From the NCBI RefSeq assembly GCF_000002425.4, contig NC_037254.1, positions 15,722,712 through 15,786,711 on the forward strand: a DNA stretch of 64,000 nucleotides, given 5' to 3'. Each line of letters starts with the position of its first letter. The stretch's first letter is position 1. The translations under genes and the position numbers were made by a program. The notes below the pieces were generated by a model. That model did no database searches. It was not told the origin of the DNA and saw only the letters and a list, made by a program, of their open reading frames with translations. Shown here piece after piece: positions 44,837 to 54,853 of the stretch. The DNA is from Physcomitrium patens. Lineage: Eukaryota > Streptophyta > Bryopsida > Funariales > Funariaceae.

Positions 44837-45119
44837 CTATCGTACCTTTTTTTTTGTGTGTCTTATTTTTGTTTTTGAGGGCGAAGCTCTCTTCCCAGAG
44901 GAAGAAGGTTTCCGTGTAGAAGCAAACTCTCCAAATTTATGACCAACCATTTCTTTAGTAATTTTTAAACCAACAGAACCTTTTTCGTTATAAATTTGTG
45001 CATATCAACCAACAAATTGAGGCAAAATACAAGGTTTACGTGACCAAATTTTCCATCTGATCTTTTTTGCTTGAACAAGCAAGCATCCACAAAGGGCCCT
45101 TCCATACAGATCGTGTCAT
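44837..45119 (-). pseudogene. rps19: rps19 (mitochondrial ribosomal protein S19), NUMT copy
   Basis: ATG at 45,119, three bases after rpl2. Reads MTRSVWKGPFVDACLFKQK, then loses one base in an A run. In the restored frame it continues IWSRKPCILPQFVG, a TGA (W or C expected), YAQIYNEKGSVGLKITKEMVGHKFGEFASTRK and a basic tail to TAG at 44,837. The GHKxGEFxxTR motif binds 16S-type rRNA in the family. Confidence 0.9.
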
Positions 45120-45122
45120 AAA

Positions 45123-46102
45123 CTAATTTCTGCATTTTCTTACTACTGTTTTAAATCCACCTTTGGCGGGTTTTCCCCAAGGTTACACCGAACGTTTACC
45201 TCCTTTTGTGCGTCCTTCGCCTCCTCCATGAGGATGATCCACCGGATTCATAGCAACACCCCGAACAATGGGACATCTGCCTAACCATCGGCTTTGTCCT
45301 GCTTTGTCAAGCTTACGTTTACCATGATGAAGATTGGACACTATACCGACAGTAGCTTGGTATCGGGAATCTATGAGTTTGTCAACATCCGAAGGTAATC
45401 GCACGATACATTGTGGTGTATTTTCGAATTTTTTAATTATTTGAGCAAAAATCCCTGCAGCTCGAATCAACTTTGCGCCTTGACCTGGTTTAAAAGAAAA
45501 AATATAATGCTTCTCCAAGAAATCGCTTTGCGTTCGATTCTTTGCACCCCGCTATGCGTTTTCCACTTTCCGCCTTCACTTCTAGGAAACGTATTATGTT
45601 CCCCGAAGTCTTTCATTCGGGAAGCAAAGAAAGTGGGCTTTGCCCCGGCTAAAGCTATTCTAGGTAAATCAAGAAAGCTACCGAAAGGGCCTAAAATTGC
45701 AGCATCTCTCTTTGCCTTAAGGGGAAAAAGGGCCGAGAAAAAAATGTAATTTCTTCTCTGAGCTTTCCTGGACAGGGAAGAAAACGAAAATAAGAGGCCA
45801 AAAAAAAAAAAGATTTTGTTCTCTTCGACCAAGAAAACGCTTGGCTTTTTCTTCTGTTTGACTATTGGCTGCCTTTGGTTGTTTCATTGCTTGAAGCCAT
45901 CGTACTAAAGCAATCCAAGAAGAACGATTAGGATCATAGTCGATTCTTTGTACAAGGCCAATAGACGAAGTATTTTGTTAAGAATCAATTTTTCGATGCA
46001 ATCGCTTTGATCCACCTCCTCGATGAAAAACGGTAATACGCCCTAATAAATTTCTGCCAGCAGACTTTTTTTTAAACGAAAAGTTAATTGTTTTAGTGTC
46101 AT
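45123..46102 (-). pseudogene. rpl2: rpl2 (mitochondrial ribosomal protein L2), NUMT copy
   Basis: ATG at 46,102: MTLKQLTFRLKKKSAGRN..GRITVFHRGGGSKRLHRKID, TAA (45,980-45,978), SSIGLVQRIDYDPNRSSWIALVRW. A T run and a frame change follow, then the bryophyte-type internal extension (LGPFGSFLDLPRIALAGAKPTFFASRM). The C-terminal domain is GQGAKLIRAAG ... GVAMNPVDHPHGGGEGRTKGG, with the peptidyl-transferase HPHGGG loop intact. A TAA near the end (S expected) precedes PWGKPAKGGFKTVVRK. The extension is shorter than in liverwort. The TAG at 45,123 is three bases before rps19. Confidence 0.9.
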
Positions 46103-46109
46103 GGTGTAT

Positions 46110-46517
46110 TTGCCTTTTTTATTTGTATCAATGTATCATCTACGATGATTGATCGTCTGCAGCAAGGTTTGCTATCATCTTATAATGAGATGAATTGAAC
46201 TGCGAGTAGATCATAGAGTTGCTACGCCCTTCTCGTACTTTTTTTAGCCTTTTTCTATGTATTCTTATTTTAGATTGTTTTTCGTATATTAGATCTTTTT
46301 TTTAAGCGATTCAATCTTATGTGTGTCAAGCAGGTGCCATAGCCTTGCATTCTCAAAAGATTTAATAACGATGCATTTTAGTTAGTCGTTACATAATTAA
46401 ATTAGTGCTTTATGGCATTCCTACGTAATGCCATAATCCTGATGGGCCGTAGGCGCTTTCATCGTTCCACCCGGCCCTGTCATTTGCTATGCCAAGGGTA
46501 AAGCAGACAGCAGAATG

Positions 46518-46556
<39 letters not shown>

Positions 46557-46858
46557 TACTGCGCTCTGTGGCCTCTGCAAGCTTATTTATCTACTTACCG
46601 AAAAAGCATGAAGGGCGCTGCAAGCCAAGGCACCCTCTGCCTCTACGCCCTTTGTTCGCCAAACGAACAAAAAAGTCCGTAGCTCTGGAGAGGAAAAGCC
46701 TTAAAACAGCGCATTCCGTAGCAATTTGCTAGATATATATACTTCTCTGCAAGCTATGTTGATGAGTCATCACAGAGGCTTCAGCAGCCTTCCGAGTTTT
46801 GCGAAAAAAATAATTTTTGGCTCGATAAAGCTAGGGTCCTACCTGTGAAATAGTAGTT
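46110..46858. other. NUMT spacer between nad7 and rpl2
   Basis: Mitochondrial-looking intergenic sequence with GC-rich patches and an (AT)n array at 46,519-46,552. No gene or tRNA that I can fold. rps10 and rps7, which could be expected near here in some bryophytes, are not seen. Confidence 0.5.
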
Positions 46859-47822
46859 CTATCTATCTACCTCTCCATGAACAATATCTTCAGTACCAAT
46901 TATGGTAACAACATTTGCTAGCATGTGATGCTTAGACATAAAATCGAGCCCTTGTAAATGAGCAAAATCAGGTGCTCTTATTTTACAACTATAAGGACGA
47001 TTGGTTCCATTACTGACTAAAAGCACACCAAATTCTCCTTTAGGTGCTTCTATTGCGGTATAGGTAGAAGTTGGTACAGAAAAACCTTCTGTATGAAGTT
47101 TAAAATCGTGGTTTAAAGATTCCATGGATTGTTTCATTTGAGATCGTGAGGGAGGACATAGCTTACGATCATCCGCTTTAATCATGCCACTAGGCATTTG
47201 ATTAAGACATTGCATAATGATTCGAATACTTTGTCGCATCTCTTCAATACGAATACAATAACGGTCATAACAATCTCCTCTGGTACCTACGGGTACATCA
47301 AAACTCAATTGGTTATAAACATCGTAAGGTGCTGATTTTCGCAAATCCCAGCATACGCCTGAGCCTCTTAACATTACACCACTGAATTCCCAATCCAAAG
47401 CTTGCTGTGCAGTGACAGTACCAATATCAACTAATCGTTGTTTCCAGATGCGATTGTTGGTTAACATTTCTTCGTCAATACGAGAAGCAAATTGTTGTGT
47501 AAATAGAAAAATATCTTCACTTTAGCCCAAAGGCATATCTTGTGCAACTCCGCCTGGTCGTATGTAACTGGCATGCATCCTGGCTCCTGAAACTCTTTCA
47601 TAGAATTCTAAAAGTTTTTCTCGCTCTTCAAAGGCCCACAGGAACGGAGTTAATGCTCCCACATCCATAGCATGAGTAGTTAAAGCAAGTAAATGATTTA
47701 AAATTCGAGTTATTTCACAAAATAGCACTCGTATATACTGAGGTCGTAATGGTACCTCACAATTACAAAGTTTTTCTACAGCTAAAGAAAAAGCATGTTC
47801 CTGGGTTATCATAGAAACATAA
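46859..47822 (-). pseudogene. nad7: nad7 exon 3 (complex I subunit), NUMT copy
   Basis: Begins with the split Asp codon (T)TATGTTTCTATG after intron 209 and runs in one frame to TAG at 46,859. Reads [75 protein letters not shown], one TAA (47,524-47,522), [42 protein letters not shown] and ends GEVDR. About four codons are missing overall (321 against an expected 325). The tracheophyte introns 676 and 917 are absent: both sites lie inside continuous coding sequence. Confidence 0.92.
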
Positions 47823-48818
47823 ACAGAGTCAAAATTTAATTGATGCCAGCTATGCTGTACACATCCACTCGCATCACATAATAAAGTGCTCCCCGAACCG
47901 TGTAAGATGGTCACCCATCACACGGCTCTCTAACTTGAGTTACCCTTAGGTTTCAAATCAGCAGGCCAGGAGCGCAGCATCGTGATGGTTGAGTTTTTGA
48001 CTTCAGAAATATTTTTGCTTTTGGGTGATAAAGTTGGTTTGAATAAAGCGTCTGCCTGGTTTATGCGCAAGCGAACAAACCAAATATTCACGGCTTCCTT
48101 CCTTTCTTGGAAGTCGCGCATTCTGGCTTAATTTCCAAAGAGTATGGAGTAGGCTGGTCTTCTCCGAACTGCTCAAGTGCGCGGCGTCAATCCGCCGACT
48201 TAGGCCTCTTTCCTTTTGCTTTAAAGCGGCACTTCCTTCCTTCGTTTACATGGTTCTCGAAGCAAAGGCTAGGTAGGTACTACGAGCCCTTTGTCCCACG
48301 CATCTCTATCTAGAAAAATGTATGGTTCACCGGTTCCACCGAATGCTCCTATCTCTTCACAAGATCGTGTGAGTGTGTCGTAATGCTTTAGATGCTTTGC
48401 TATATTCATAGTGAATCCTAGTTTCTGTTTCTACCTACGATGTACTCACTTTAGATCTTCGACACACAAGGAAAGACGTTGTAGGGGGAGGCTGCACTCA
48501 GAAAACTTAAAGCCAGCAATTTTTTTTTTTTGCCTTAATTTGTTGTCTTGCCAAAGCGAAGCTTATTTTCCTTCTAGCCCAGCACTCCCAGGCGATCATT
48601 CCGCTGGCATCTCTCATTCATGATACTTTCCATTTAACTGACACTCAAGGATGCAGTTGAAGATACGGCCAAGGGTTGGCTATTCCCAGTTATCTCCTTT
48701 TACGACATGCTGTTGTCGTCGCCATGTTTTATATGTCGATTAGTTGTATCTGTTTTGCTACGGGTTTCTGCAGCACCTCCAGAATGGAGGAGTTCATTCG
48801 GTGACTTCGCGATCGCCC
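47823..48818 (-). other. Group II intron nad7i209 remnant (996 bp)
   Basis: Sits between nad7 exons 2 and 3. It starts GGGCG (consensus GUGYG, one change). Near its end is a textbook domain V, 47,928-47,895: GAGCCGTGT..GATGG, GTGA tetraloop, CCATC..ACACGGTTC, with the catalytic AGC triad. Domain VI follows. No maturase reading frame seen. Confidence 0.85.
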
Positions 48819-48888
48819 TCTAAACGATCAAAATAAGGTAAAGCTTGAAGATAAGGTTTTATACTCAATTAATTTTTCTGTGCCTCTA
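48819..48888 (-). pseudogene. nad7: nad7 exon 2 (69 bp plus 1 inserted base)
   Basis: Reads (H)RGTEKLIEYKT, then one extra T, then YLQALPYFDRL. The length without the insertion is exactly the 69 bp between intron sites 140 and 209. It is flanked by intron ends: ...CCCGAC on the 5' side and GGGCG on the 3' side. Confidence 0.85.
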
Positions 48889-48947
48889 GTCGGGTAGGCG
48901 CCAATCTTTCGGCCGGAACCCCCCCTAAGAACCGTACGTATCTTTCG
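48889..48947 (-). other. 3' end of group II intron nad7i140, cut by the NUMT boundary
   Basis: Contains the 3' strand of domain V (GAAA loop, GATACGTACGGTTC) and domain VI, ending CCCGAC before exon 2. The 5' strand of domain V is absent: the sequence beyond the GAAA loop (48,947) no longer pairs, so the NUMT breaks inside the domain V loop. nad7 exon 1 is not in the window. Confidence 0.7.
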
Positions 48948-49059
48948 CACACTATTTTCTTACCTTCATCGATGATCATTCAAAGAAGATATGGATTTAT
49001 TTCCTCCAAACAAAAGATGAGTGCTTCGACAAATTTTGATCTTTTCACAAACTGGTAGA

Positions 49060-50575
49060 AAACGAGGGTAGCCACAAGCTGACACCACTCAGCTCAAGTA
49101 ACGACGGGGAATTCACTTCCCACCAATTCAAGATTTATTGTTTAAACCACGGCATCAAACGCCAATTGACTCCTCATTACAACGAAGTGGCTAAAAGAAG
49201 AAACCGAAGTATGCTTGACGTGGTTTGCAGCATCTTACAAGACACAAAAGCTCCTGCCATACTCTGGGGCGAAGCAACAAAAACAGCATGTCTCCTTTTA
49301 AATTTGAGATCAACAAAATCCTGTCTTGCTATGACACCAAATAAGCTTTAATCAGGTAACAAACCTGATATATCCCATTTGCAAATATTCAGATTCTTTG
49401 TCCATGTCGACCACACAACCCCAGGAAAAGGCAAACTCGGCAATCGATTGCGGCACTGCATCCACCTCAACTTCGATGAAAATATTAAAGGCAACCGCCG
49501 CTATGATCCAGCTATTAATTTAGTCGTTATCTCAAAGGATGTATGATTCCTGGAAGATCAACACATCGACCGTATTGCTCTAAATCTTGATTACACTGCC
49601 AACACTACTAGTCCAATTGAACATATCTCCGGACCGTTGTTAACCATATCTAGCCAAATCAATCCGTCCAACGCGCCTCCACCGTCACCACCTTGTCACC
49701 CGCTGACAATTTTATCACCGTCTTCGACAGAAGCACAACTGCCATCTGTGCCTCCGTCTTCGACAGAAGCACAACTCTTCCATCTGTGCCACTCAGCACA
49801 TTAAATCCCAATGCACCGCCCGTTCCTGCTCCGTCTAATTTGCGCCGCTACAATCGGATCCGACGCTCCCGCAAACACTACATCTCTTTTGATCTTGCTG
49901 ACTCTTTCATTGGTGTTATTGAAGAAGGCGGCTCGCAGGAACACATGCGCAAGCTCAAACCGACCAACGAAGAATCTTCGTGATAGACTTAGAAATGAAA
50001 TCCATAATTAAAAATCGAACATGGAGGCTTGTACCTTTGCCACCAAGTATCCGACCAATCACGGCTCATTGAATCTAAAAAGTCAATCCGACGTCAACTG
50101 TAGGCTGCTTTGCCACAAAGCCCAGATCTTCGCTAGAGGCTTCGAGGAACAAGATGGTATCAATTTTGCCAAAATCTTTGCATCTACTGTTAGATGGGAG
50201 TCCATCCGGCTAGTCACCTGCCTCGCCACCCATCACTGTTGGCCCATATATTATATGGATGTGGCTATCGATTTCTTGAACGGATTTTGAAACAAGGATA
50301 TACTCATGCTTCCCGGCTGTGCTACACCTGATACAGAGCATCTCGTCTACAAGTTGTGCAAGTCACTCTACTACTTTAGGCAGTCTCAGGGAGCATGGTA
50401 CAGCCACATCAACTTTTACCTACAACACAAAGTACTACACAAAGGTATGTCCCAAACAACTACCAATGCCAATATATATTATTCTTGTTCCAACTCATCA
50501 ACCATTTTGCTCATTCTATATATTAATGATTTAATGATCATTGGCTCCAATTTTGATACAATAATGTTGTCATGA
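49060..50575 (+). pseudogene. Ty1/copia pol fragment (integrase C-terminal part to reverse transcriptase)
   Basis: Integrase: NDGEFTSHQFKIYCLNHGIKRQLTPHYNEVAKRRNRS, then AILWGEATKTACLLLN. Reverse transcriptase: KAQIFARGFEEQDGINFAKIFASTVRWESIRLV, MDVAIDFLNGF, LVYKLCKSLYYFRQSQGAWY and LLILYINDLMII, where the YVDD active site reads YIND. Several stops and frame changes. A 36-bp tandem duplication lies in the linker at 49,720-49,790. It is more GC-rich than the surrounding repeats. RNase H and LTRs are not seen. Confidence 0.85.
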
Positions 50576-51735
50576 ATATACCATACAATAGTTCAAAAAA
50601 GAAGTTGAACAAAAGAGTTTCAACAAAAAAGTTAATAAAAACTTGATTAAATTAGATGTATACAAGATCAACACCAATAGAGGTGACCTAGAACTCTAAG
50701 AAAAGTATTGTTGAGATAAAGCATCTTCTTAGCCTCAACTCTAAAATATATTAGGTATTAAGAAGATTCTTGAGAAGTTCTCATATTGCTTAGAGACAAA
50801 GCAATCATAGGATTCTTCTTGTACAATTTCTTTAATCTTCCTAGAACTTTTTAGAATTTGTTGGAATATTTTAAGAACCTTCTAAAACTTTTTATTAGAA
50901 TATTTTAAGAATCTGCTAAAATCTTATAAAACCTAATAGAATATTTTAAGAATCTTCTAAAATCTTATAAAACCTAATAGCATATTTTAAGAATATTCAA
51001 AAATCTTCTTCTTGAATATTCATAACACATATTAGTCAAATGCTTTCTACATGATGAATTCAAAATGGCCATTTTGGACCTCATACAAAAATTTCTTGAG
51101 GTTTAATTTTTACAAATACAAAGTGGCATCTTCTTTCATCAAATTAATTATATCTATTCAATTATTTCTAAATATATCCACATACCAAGACTAACTTTTC
51201 ATGTCCCACTATTCAAAATAATCCATCTTTGCACAAAAACCAACACACCTATTACTAATGAATCTTAGTATCAAGGCTTTATCAAAAAACTATATTATAT
51301 GACCAAGACTTGACTCAATGTTACAATTGCCTTCTCTTTACTTAGTTGCTTCATGCATAGACCAAAGAAATAAGATCTCTTTATTCTACATTAAGTTGTC
51401 TATTACCATAAAAAAACTTATTTATTTAAATTATGAATTTCAAATGATGTCATATTATGTATGTTGTTGCTTGAGAATATACTTAAAATAGACTTAAATA
51501 TCCAACAATAATAACTTCTTGTACTTCAAATATAGATTTTGCTTTCAAAAGTATAAGATGAACTTCTTCAAGTTGAAATAAAATCTTTTTGCAATCTTGT
51601 ATATGATCAACAATATACTCACAACACTCCTTCTCATCTTAAGTCTCATCTTTTTTCCTTCTTTACATCCTTTCATAGAAACACCATCTAAAAAAGACAT
51701 AGTTTTTTCATAAACGAAGTCCCTCAATAACTTAC
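50576..51735. other. Unassigned AT-rich stretch with a ~41-bp tandem repeat
   Basis: At 50,872-51,000 a unit of about 41 bases (AGAATATTTTAAGAATCT(T/G)CTAAAATCTTATAAAACCTAAT type) is repeated about three times. Otherwise no coding pattern or repeat edge that I recognise; it may be an LTR of the copia element or another decayed repeat. Confidence 0.5.
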
Positions 51736-51740
51736 TCATT

Positions 51741-52297
51741 TGTAACAGACATACATATGTAAGCTGGTAACTACTTGTATAAATAAGTAGAAGTAGATAG
51801 AAATAGGTAAAAGTAAGTTAATTCTATAATATCTTCTAAGGAGGCTTCTTAGAAGCTCTATAGATGTTGCTTTGACTTTATAGGTATCCATTGTTGACTT
51901 TTAGGTTAGAAACTTGGTCAACAAGTTAATCATGTACCATACATGTTGGTAGCTTGAAGAACAAGCTAAGTATGTGGCGTACATATAGAAAAACTTACCT
52001 TGGAAATGAAGACATGTGTCCTACAAAGTCAACACATATTAGAGGTTCTATGGAACATCACCGTGTAGCCCCTAGTTAGATAGTATATATAAAGACAAGA
52101 ATAAAGCCTTCTTCACTCTTCTCAATTTTTTTCTTACTTCTAGTCTAGTTTCAAGAGTCTCAAGTTTTCTTGTCTTTTTGCAATAAGCCATTCCAGTTTC
52201 TTTTTAATATATTTACTTTCTTATTTCTATTTTGTCATTTTTTTTTTATACGGATTTTATTAGTTTATGCATCATCTTCCAGTTCATATCCTTAACA
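51741..52297 (+). repeat. Family A solo LTR with perfect target duplication
   Basis: TGTAACAGACATACA...CCTTAACA, 557 bp, flanked by TCATT on both sides (51,736-51,740 and 52,298-52,302). It keeps GGCTTCTTAGAAGCTCTATAG, GTCAAC motifs and GTATATATAAAGACAAG. Formed by recombination between the two LTRs of a former full element. Confidence 0.85.
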
Positions 52298-52329
52298 TCA
52301 TTCTATTCATCATATGCACAATTGAGTTT

Positions 52330-53069
52330 GTAGTACTTTATAGAAGAATATATATTTTAAGCAATCCAAATGGCATTTTCATCATTGTAAGATTTCTACT
52401 CCCATGTATAAGTTAAAATTGATCATAGCCCAAATATAAATCATCCATTAAAGAAATTATTCTTCCTGCAAATGCTTCAATAAATTCATCTATTAAAAGT
52501 CATATACTTGCATTTTTAGTAGTTACTACATTCATTGGTTGCATATCTTGAATAAAACAAAATAATCCATTCTTTTTAGGCACTATAAACCAAAAATTAG
52601 AATATAGAGCAAAATAAGGCTCTAAAATCTTTATTTGTAACTTTTCTTACAATAATTCTAATAATTTAAGCAAATAAGCCTTTGATATAAGAATTGGCCT
52701 TAAATTCCAAGGCATATGTGGTACTATGAAGATAACTATAGAAGCAATAATATTAGGATCTATACATTATATTTCATAAGGTCCAAAAGCAAATAATTCA
52801 TGTTATTTAGTAAGCATTTTTTTTAAATATTCAATTTTTGCTAGTAATAAAGAACTATCACATCTAATCATCAATTCTTCAAACATTTCTTTTGTAAATT
52901 AATGTCTAATAATCTTTGGATTTCTAAAACTTTTATTTTTTGATGCTTCTTCTAATTATTCTATAAAATCTTTTGATAAAGGTCTGATAATAAACTTTAC
53001 CTTCGTAACTATTATTTTATATTTTGTCTCTATAATAATTTTTGGTGCTTAAAAAGATTCAAGTATAGG
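52330..53069 (-). pseudogene. Family B pol (protease-RT linker and reverse transcriptase start), part 1
   Basis: Minus strand reads IETKYKIIVTKVKFIIRPLSKDF, PNIIASIVIFIVPHMPWNLRPI, ILEPYFALYSNFWFIVPKKNGLFCFIQDMQPMNVVT, DEFIEAFAGRIISLMDDLYLGYDQF. The last two blocks are the reverse transcriptase fingers and first palm motif of a gypsy group distinct from A (usual form: hDLQPLN, DEFxEAFxGR, hDLYxGYDQ). Numerous stops. A2 is inserted at its right end with an ATAAT duplication and the reading continues at 60,777. Confidence 0.7.
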
Positions 53070-53074
53070 ATAAT

Positions 53075-53635
53075 TGTCACGGCCATAATCATGTAAGCTA
53101 ATAATTACATATAGAAATAGGTAGAAGTAAGTAAAAATAGGTAAAAGTAAGTTAATTCTATAATATTTAATATGGAAGCTTCCTAGAAGCTTCATAGACG
53201 CTGCTTTGACTTCATAGGTGTCTTTAATTGACTTTTTGGATTAGAAACGTGGTCAACAAGTTAGCCATCTACCACACATGTTGTTAGCTTGAAGATCAAG
53301 CTAATTATGTGGTCCACACATAGAAAAACTTGCCTTGTAAGTCAAGGCCTGTGTCCTACAAAGTCAACATATATTGGAGGTCCTATAGAACGTCGCCATT
53401 TAGCCCCTAGTTAGATAATATATATAGAGACAAGAGTGAAGGCTTCTTCACTCTTGTCAACTCTTTTCTTGCTTCTAGTCTAGTTTCAAGGGTCTCTAGT
53501 TTTCTTGTCTTTTGGCAATAGCCATTCCAGTTTCTCTTTCAATATATATACTTGTTTATATATATTTTGTTACCTCTCTTTGAGTGAAGGCTCACTTGTC
53601 TGAATTGTTTTTTCATCGAGTTCTTGTCCTTGACA
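53075..53635 (+). repeat. 5' LTR of A2
   Basis: TGTCACGG...CCTTGACA. Contains GGAAGCTTCCTAGAAGCTTC (53,176 region), TTGACT/GTCAAC cores, AATATATATAGAGACAAG and the GAGTGAAGGCTTCTTCACTC hairpin. The G-box equivalent is decayed (CCATTTAG). Confidence 0.93.
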
Positions 53636-53847
53636 GATTGATAAGAGTACACCTACAATATCAGAGCTTTGTCTAATCTTGATTAAGAGTGGATTACCCC
53701 TTTTTCTTGATAAGATATAAGCGTATTAGAAGTTGTGGATTACCCTCTTCTAAACTGATATAGTCTTTAGTATTTTCTTTATCCGCAAGTCCTCTCTTCT
53801 ATTTGTCTTGAGCGATATTAGACATCTTCTCTCTTCTAAGTGTTATC

Positions 53848-54853
53848 ATGGCAGAATTTGTTGAAATGAAGAGTGCAATGGCACAAATGCAAGAAAAATT
53901 GAAGGAGTTAATGCTTGCAATGCATCAACTCAATTTACCACCACAAGGAGCAACAAGATTGGCAGGAAGTGAAGATATAGAAATGGTTGGAGCTGCTTCA
54001 ACATCTGCACCAAACCATGTCCTTTCTCCTATGGTGGAACGCCCTTCTAGTATTAGAGAACCAAGAATTATCCTACCCGAGAAGTTTGATGGCACCATAT
54101 CCAAGTTTCGAGGATTTATCAATCAAGTGTAACTTGTGATCGAACTTCAACCCCAAAGCTATCCAACTCCAGGATCACAAGTTAGATTCATTGGTATGCT
54201 TCTTTCAGGTTCGGCACTATCGTGGTTTTCATCTTTTCTTGAACGACGAGATCCAATATTGGATAATCTAGAGGCTTTTTTGGCAGAGTTTTGATCCATG
54301 TATGGAGAACATGATGCAATTCGTGTTGCAACCAATAAGATTCATATTTTACGACAAGACAATCGATCAGTAACGTTATATGTTTCACAATTTTGACAAC
54401 TTGCAACTGATATCAAGTGGGATGATGCTGCACTTATTAGCCAATTTCTCTACAGATTACAATATTAGGTAAAAAGTAATGCTCAACTTACCTGATCCTC
54501 AAACATTGAGTCAAGCAATTGACTTTGTTGTGAAGTGCGACAATCGCCTTTTTGAATTTCGATCTGAGAACCAAGCAAGTGGACCTCAACGTTACTATAA
54601 TTCAATGGCAACACCAACACCTCTTCAACACATATATTCGGAAGTAGAGGATATGCAAATTGATGTAGTACGTTTCAAACCTCTTACTGAGCAAAAAAAG
54701 ACTTCTCGTCGTGAAGAAGGATTATGTTTATATTGTGGAGAACCAAAGCACACTGCTCAACATTATCCAAAGAAATGACGCAATCACAAAATGAAGACTA
54801 TGGCTGTGAAAGAAGATAATATGTCAGAAAACGAGTTTGTCCATTTACTATAG
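53848..54853 (+). pseudogene. gag pseudogene of A2
   Basis: Starts MAEFVEMKSAMAQMQEKLKE, as in A1, and ends at TAG 54,851. Nonsense codons at FINQV-LVIEL (CAA to TAA), LAEF-SMYGE (CGA to TGA) and SQF-QLATD (CGA to TGA); each is a single transition from the A1 codon. A one-base shift lies near 54,470. The zinc knuckle CLYCGEPKHTAQHY has lost its last Cys (TGT to TAT). It overlaps pol by the same -1 frame arrangement as A1. Confidence 0.9.

Larger units (their letters stand above)
39362..48947 (-). other. NUMT: nuclear copy of mitochondrial DNA (about 9.6 kb)
   Basis: A single collinear block of mitochondrial genes on the minus strand, flanked by retrotransposon sequence on both sides. Order along the minus strand: nad7, rpl2, rps19, rps3, rpl16, rpl5, rps14, rpl6, rps13. 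Spacing within the ribosomal-protein cluster is tight and native (for example 3 bases between rpl2 and rps19, 6 between rps19 and rps3, 4 between rpl5 and rps14). All but rpl16 have stops or frameshifts, and long A/T homopolymers have grown inside it. C-to-T and G-to-A changes are both seen on the coding strand. Confidence 0.88.

Noticed and set aside
39362-48947. The window as a true mitochondrial contig
   Set aside because: Only the central block is mitochondrial; genes are broken, flanks are chromodomain retrotransposons with target duplications, and decay is of the methylated nuclear type.
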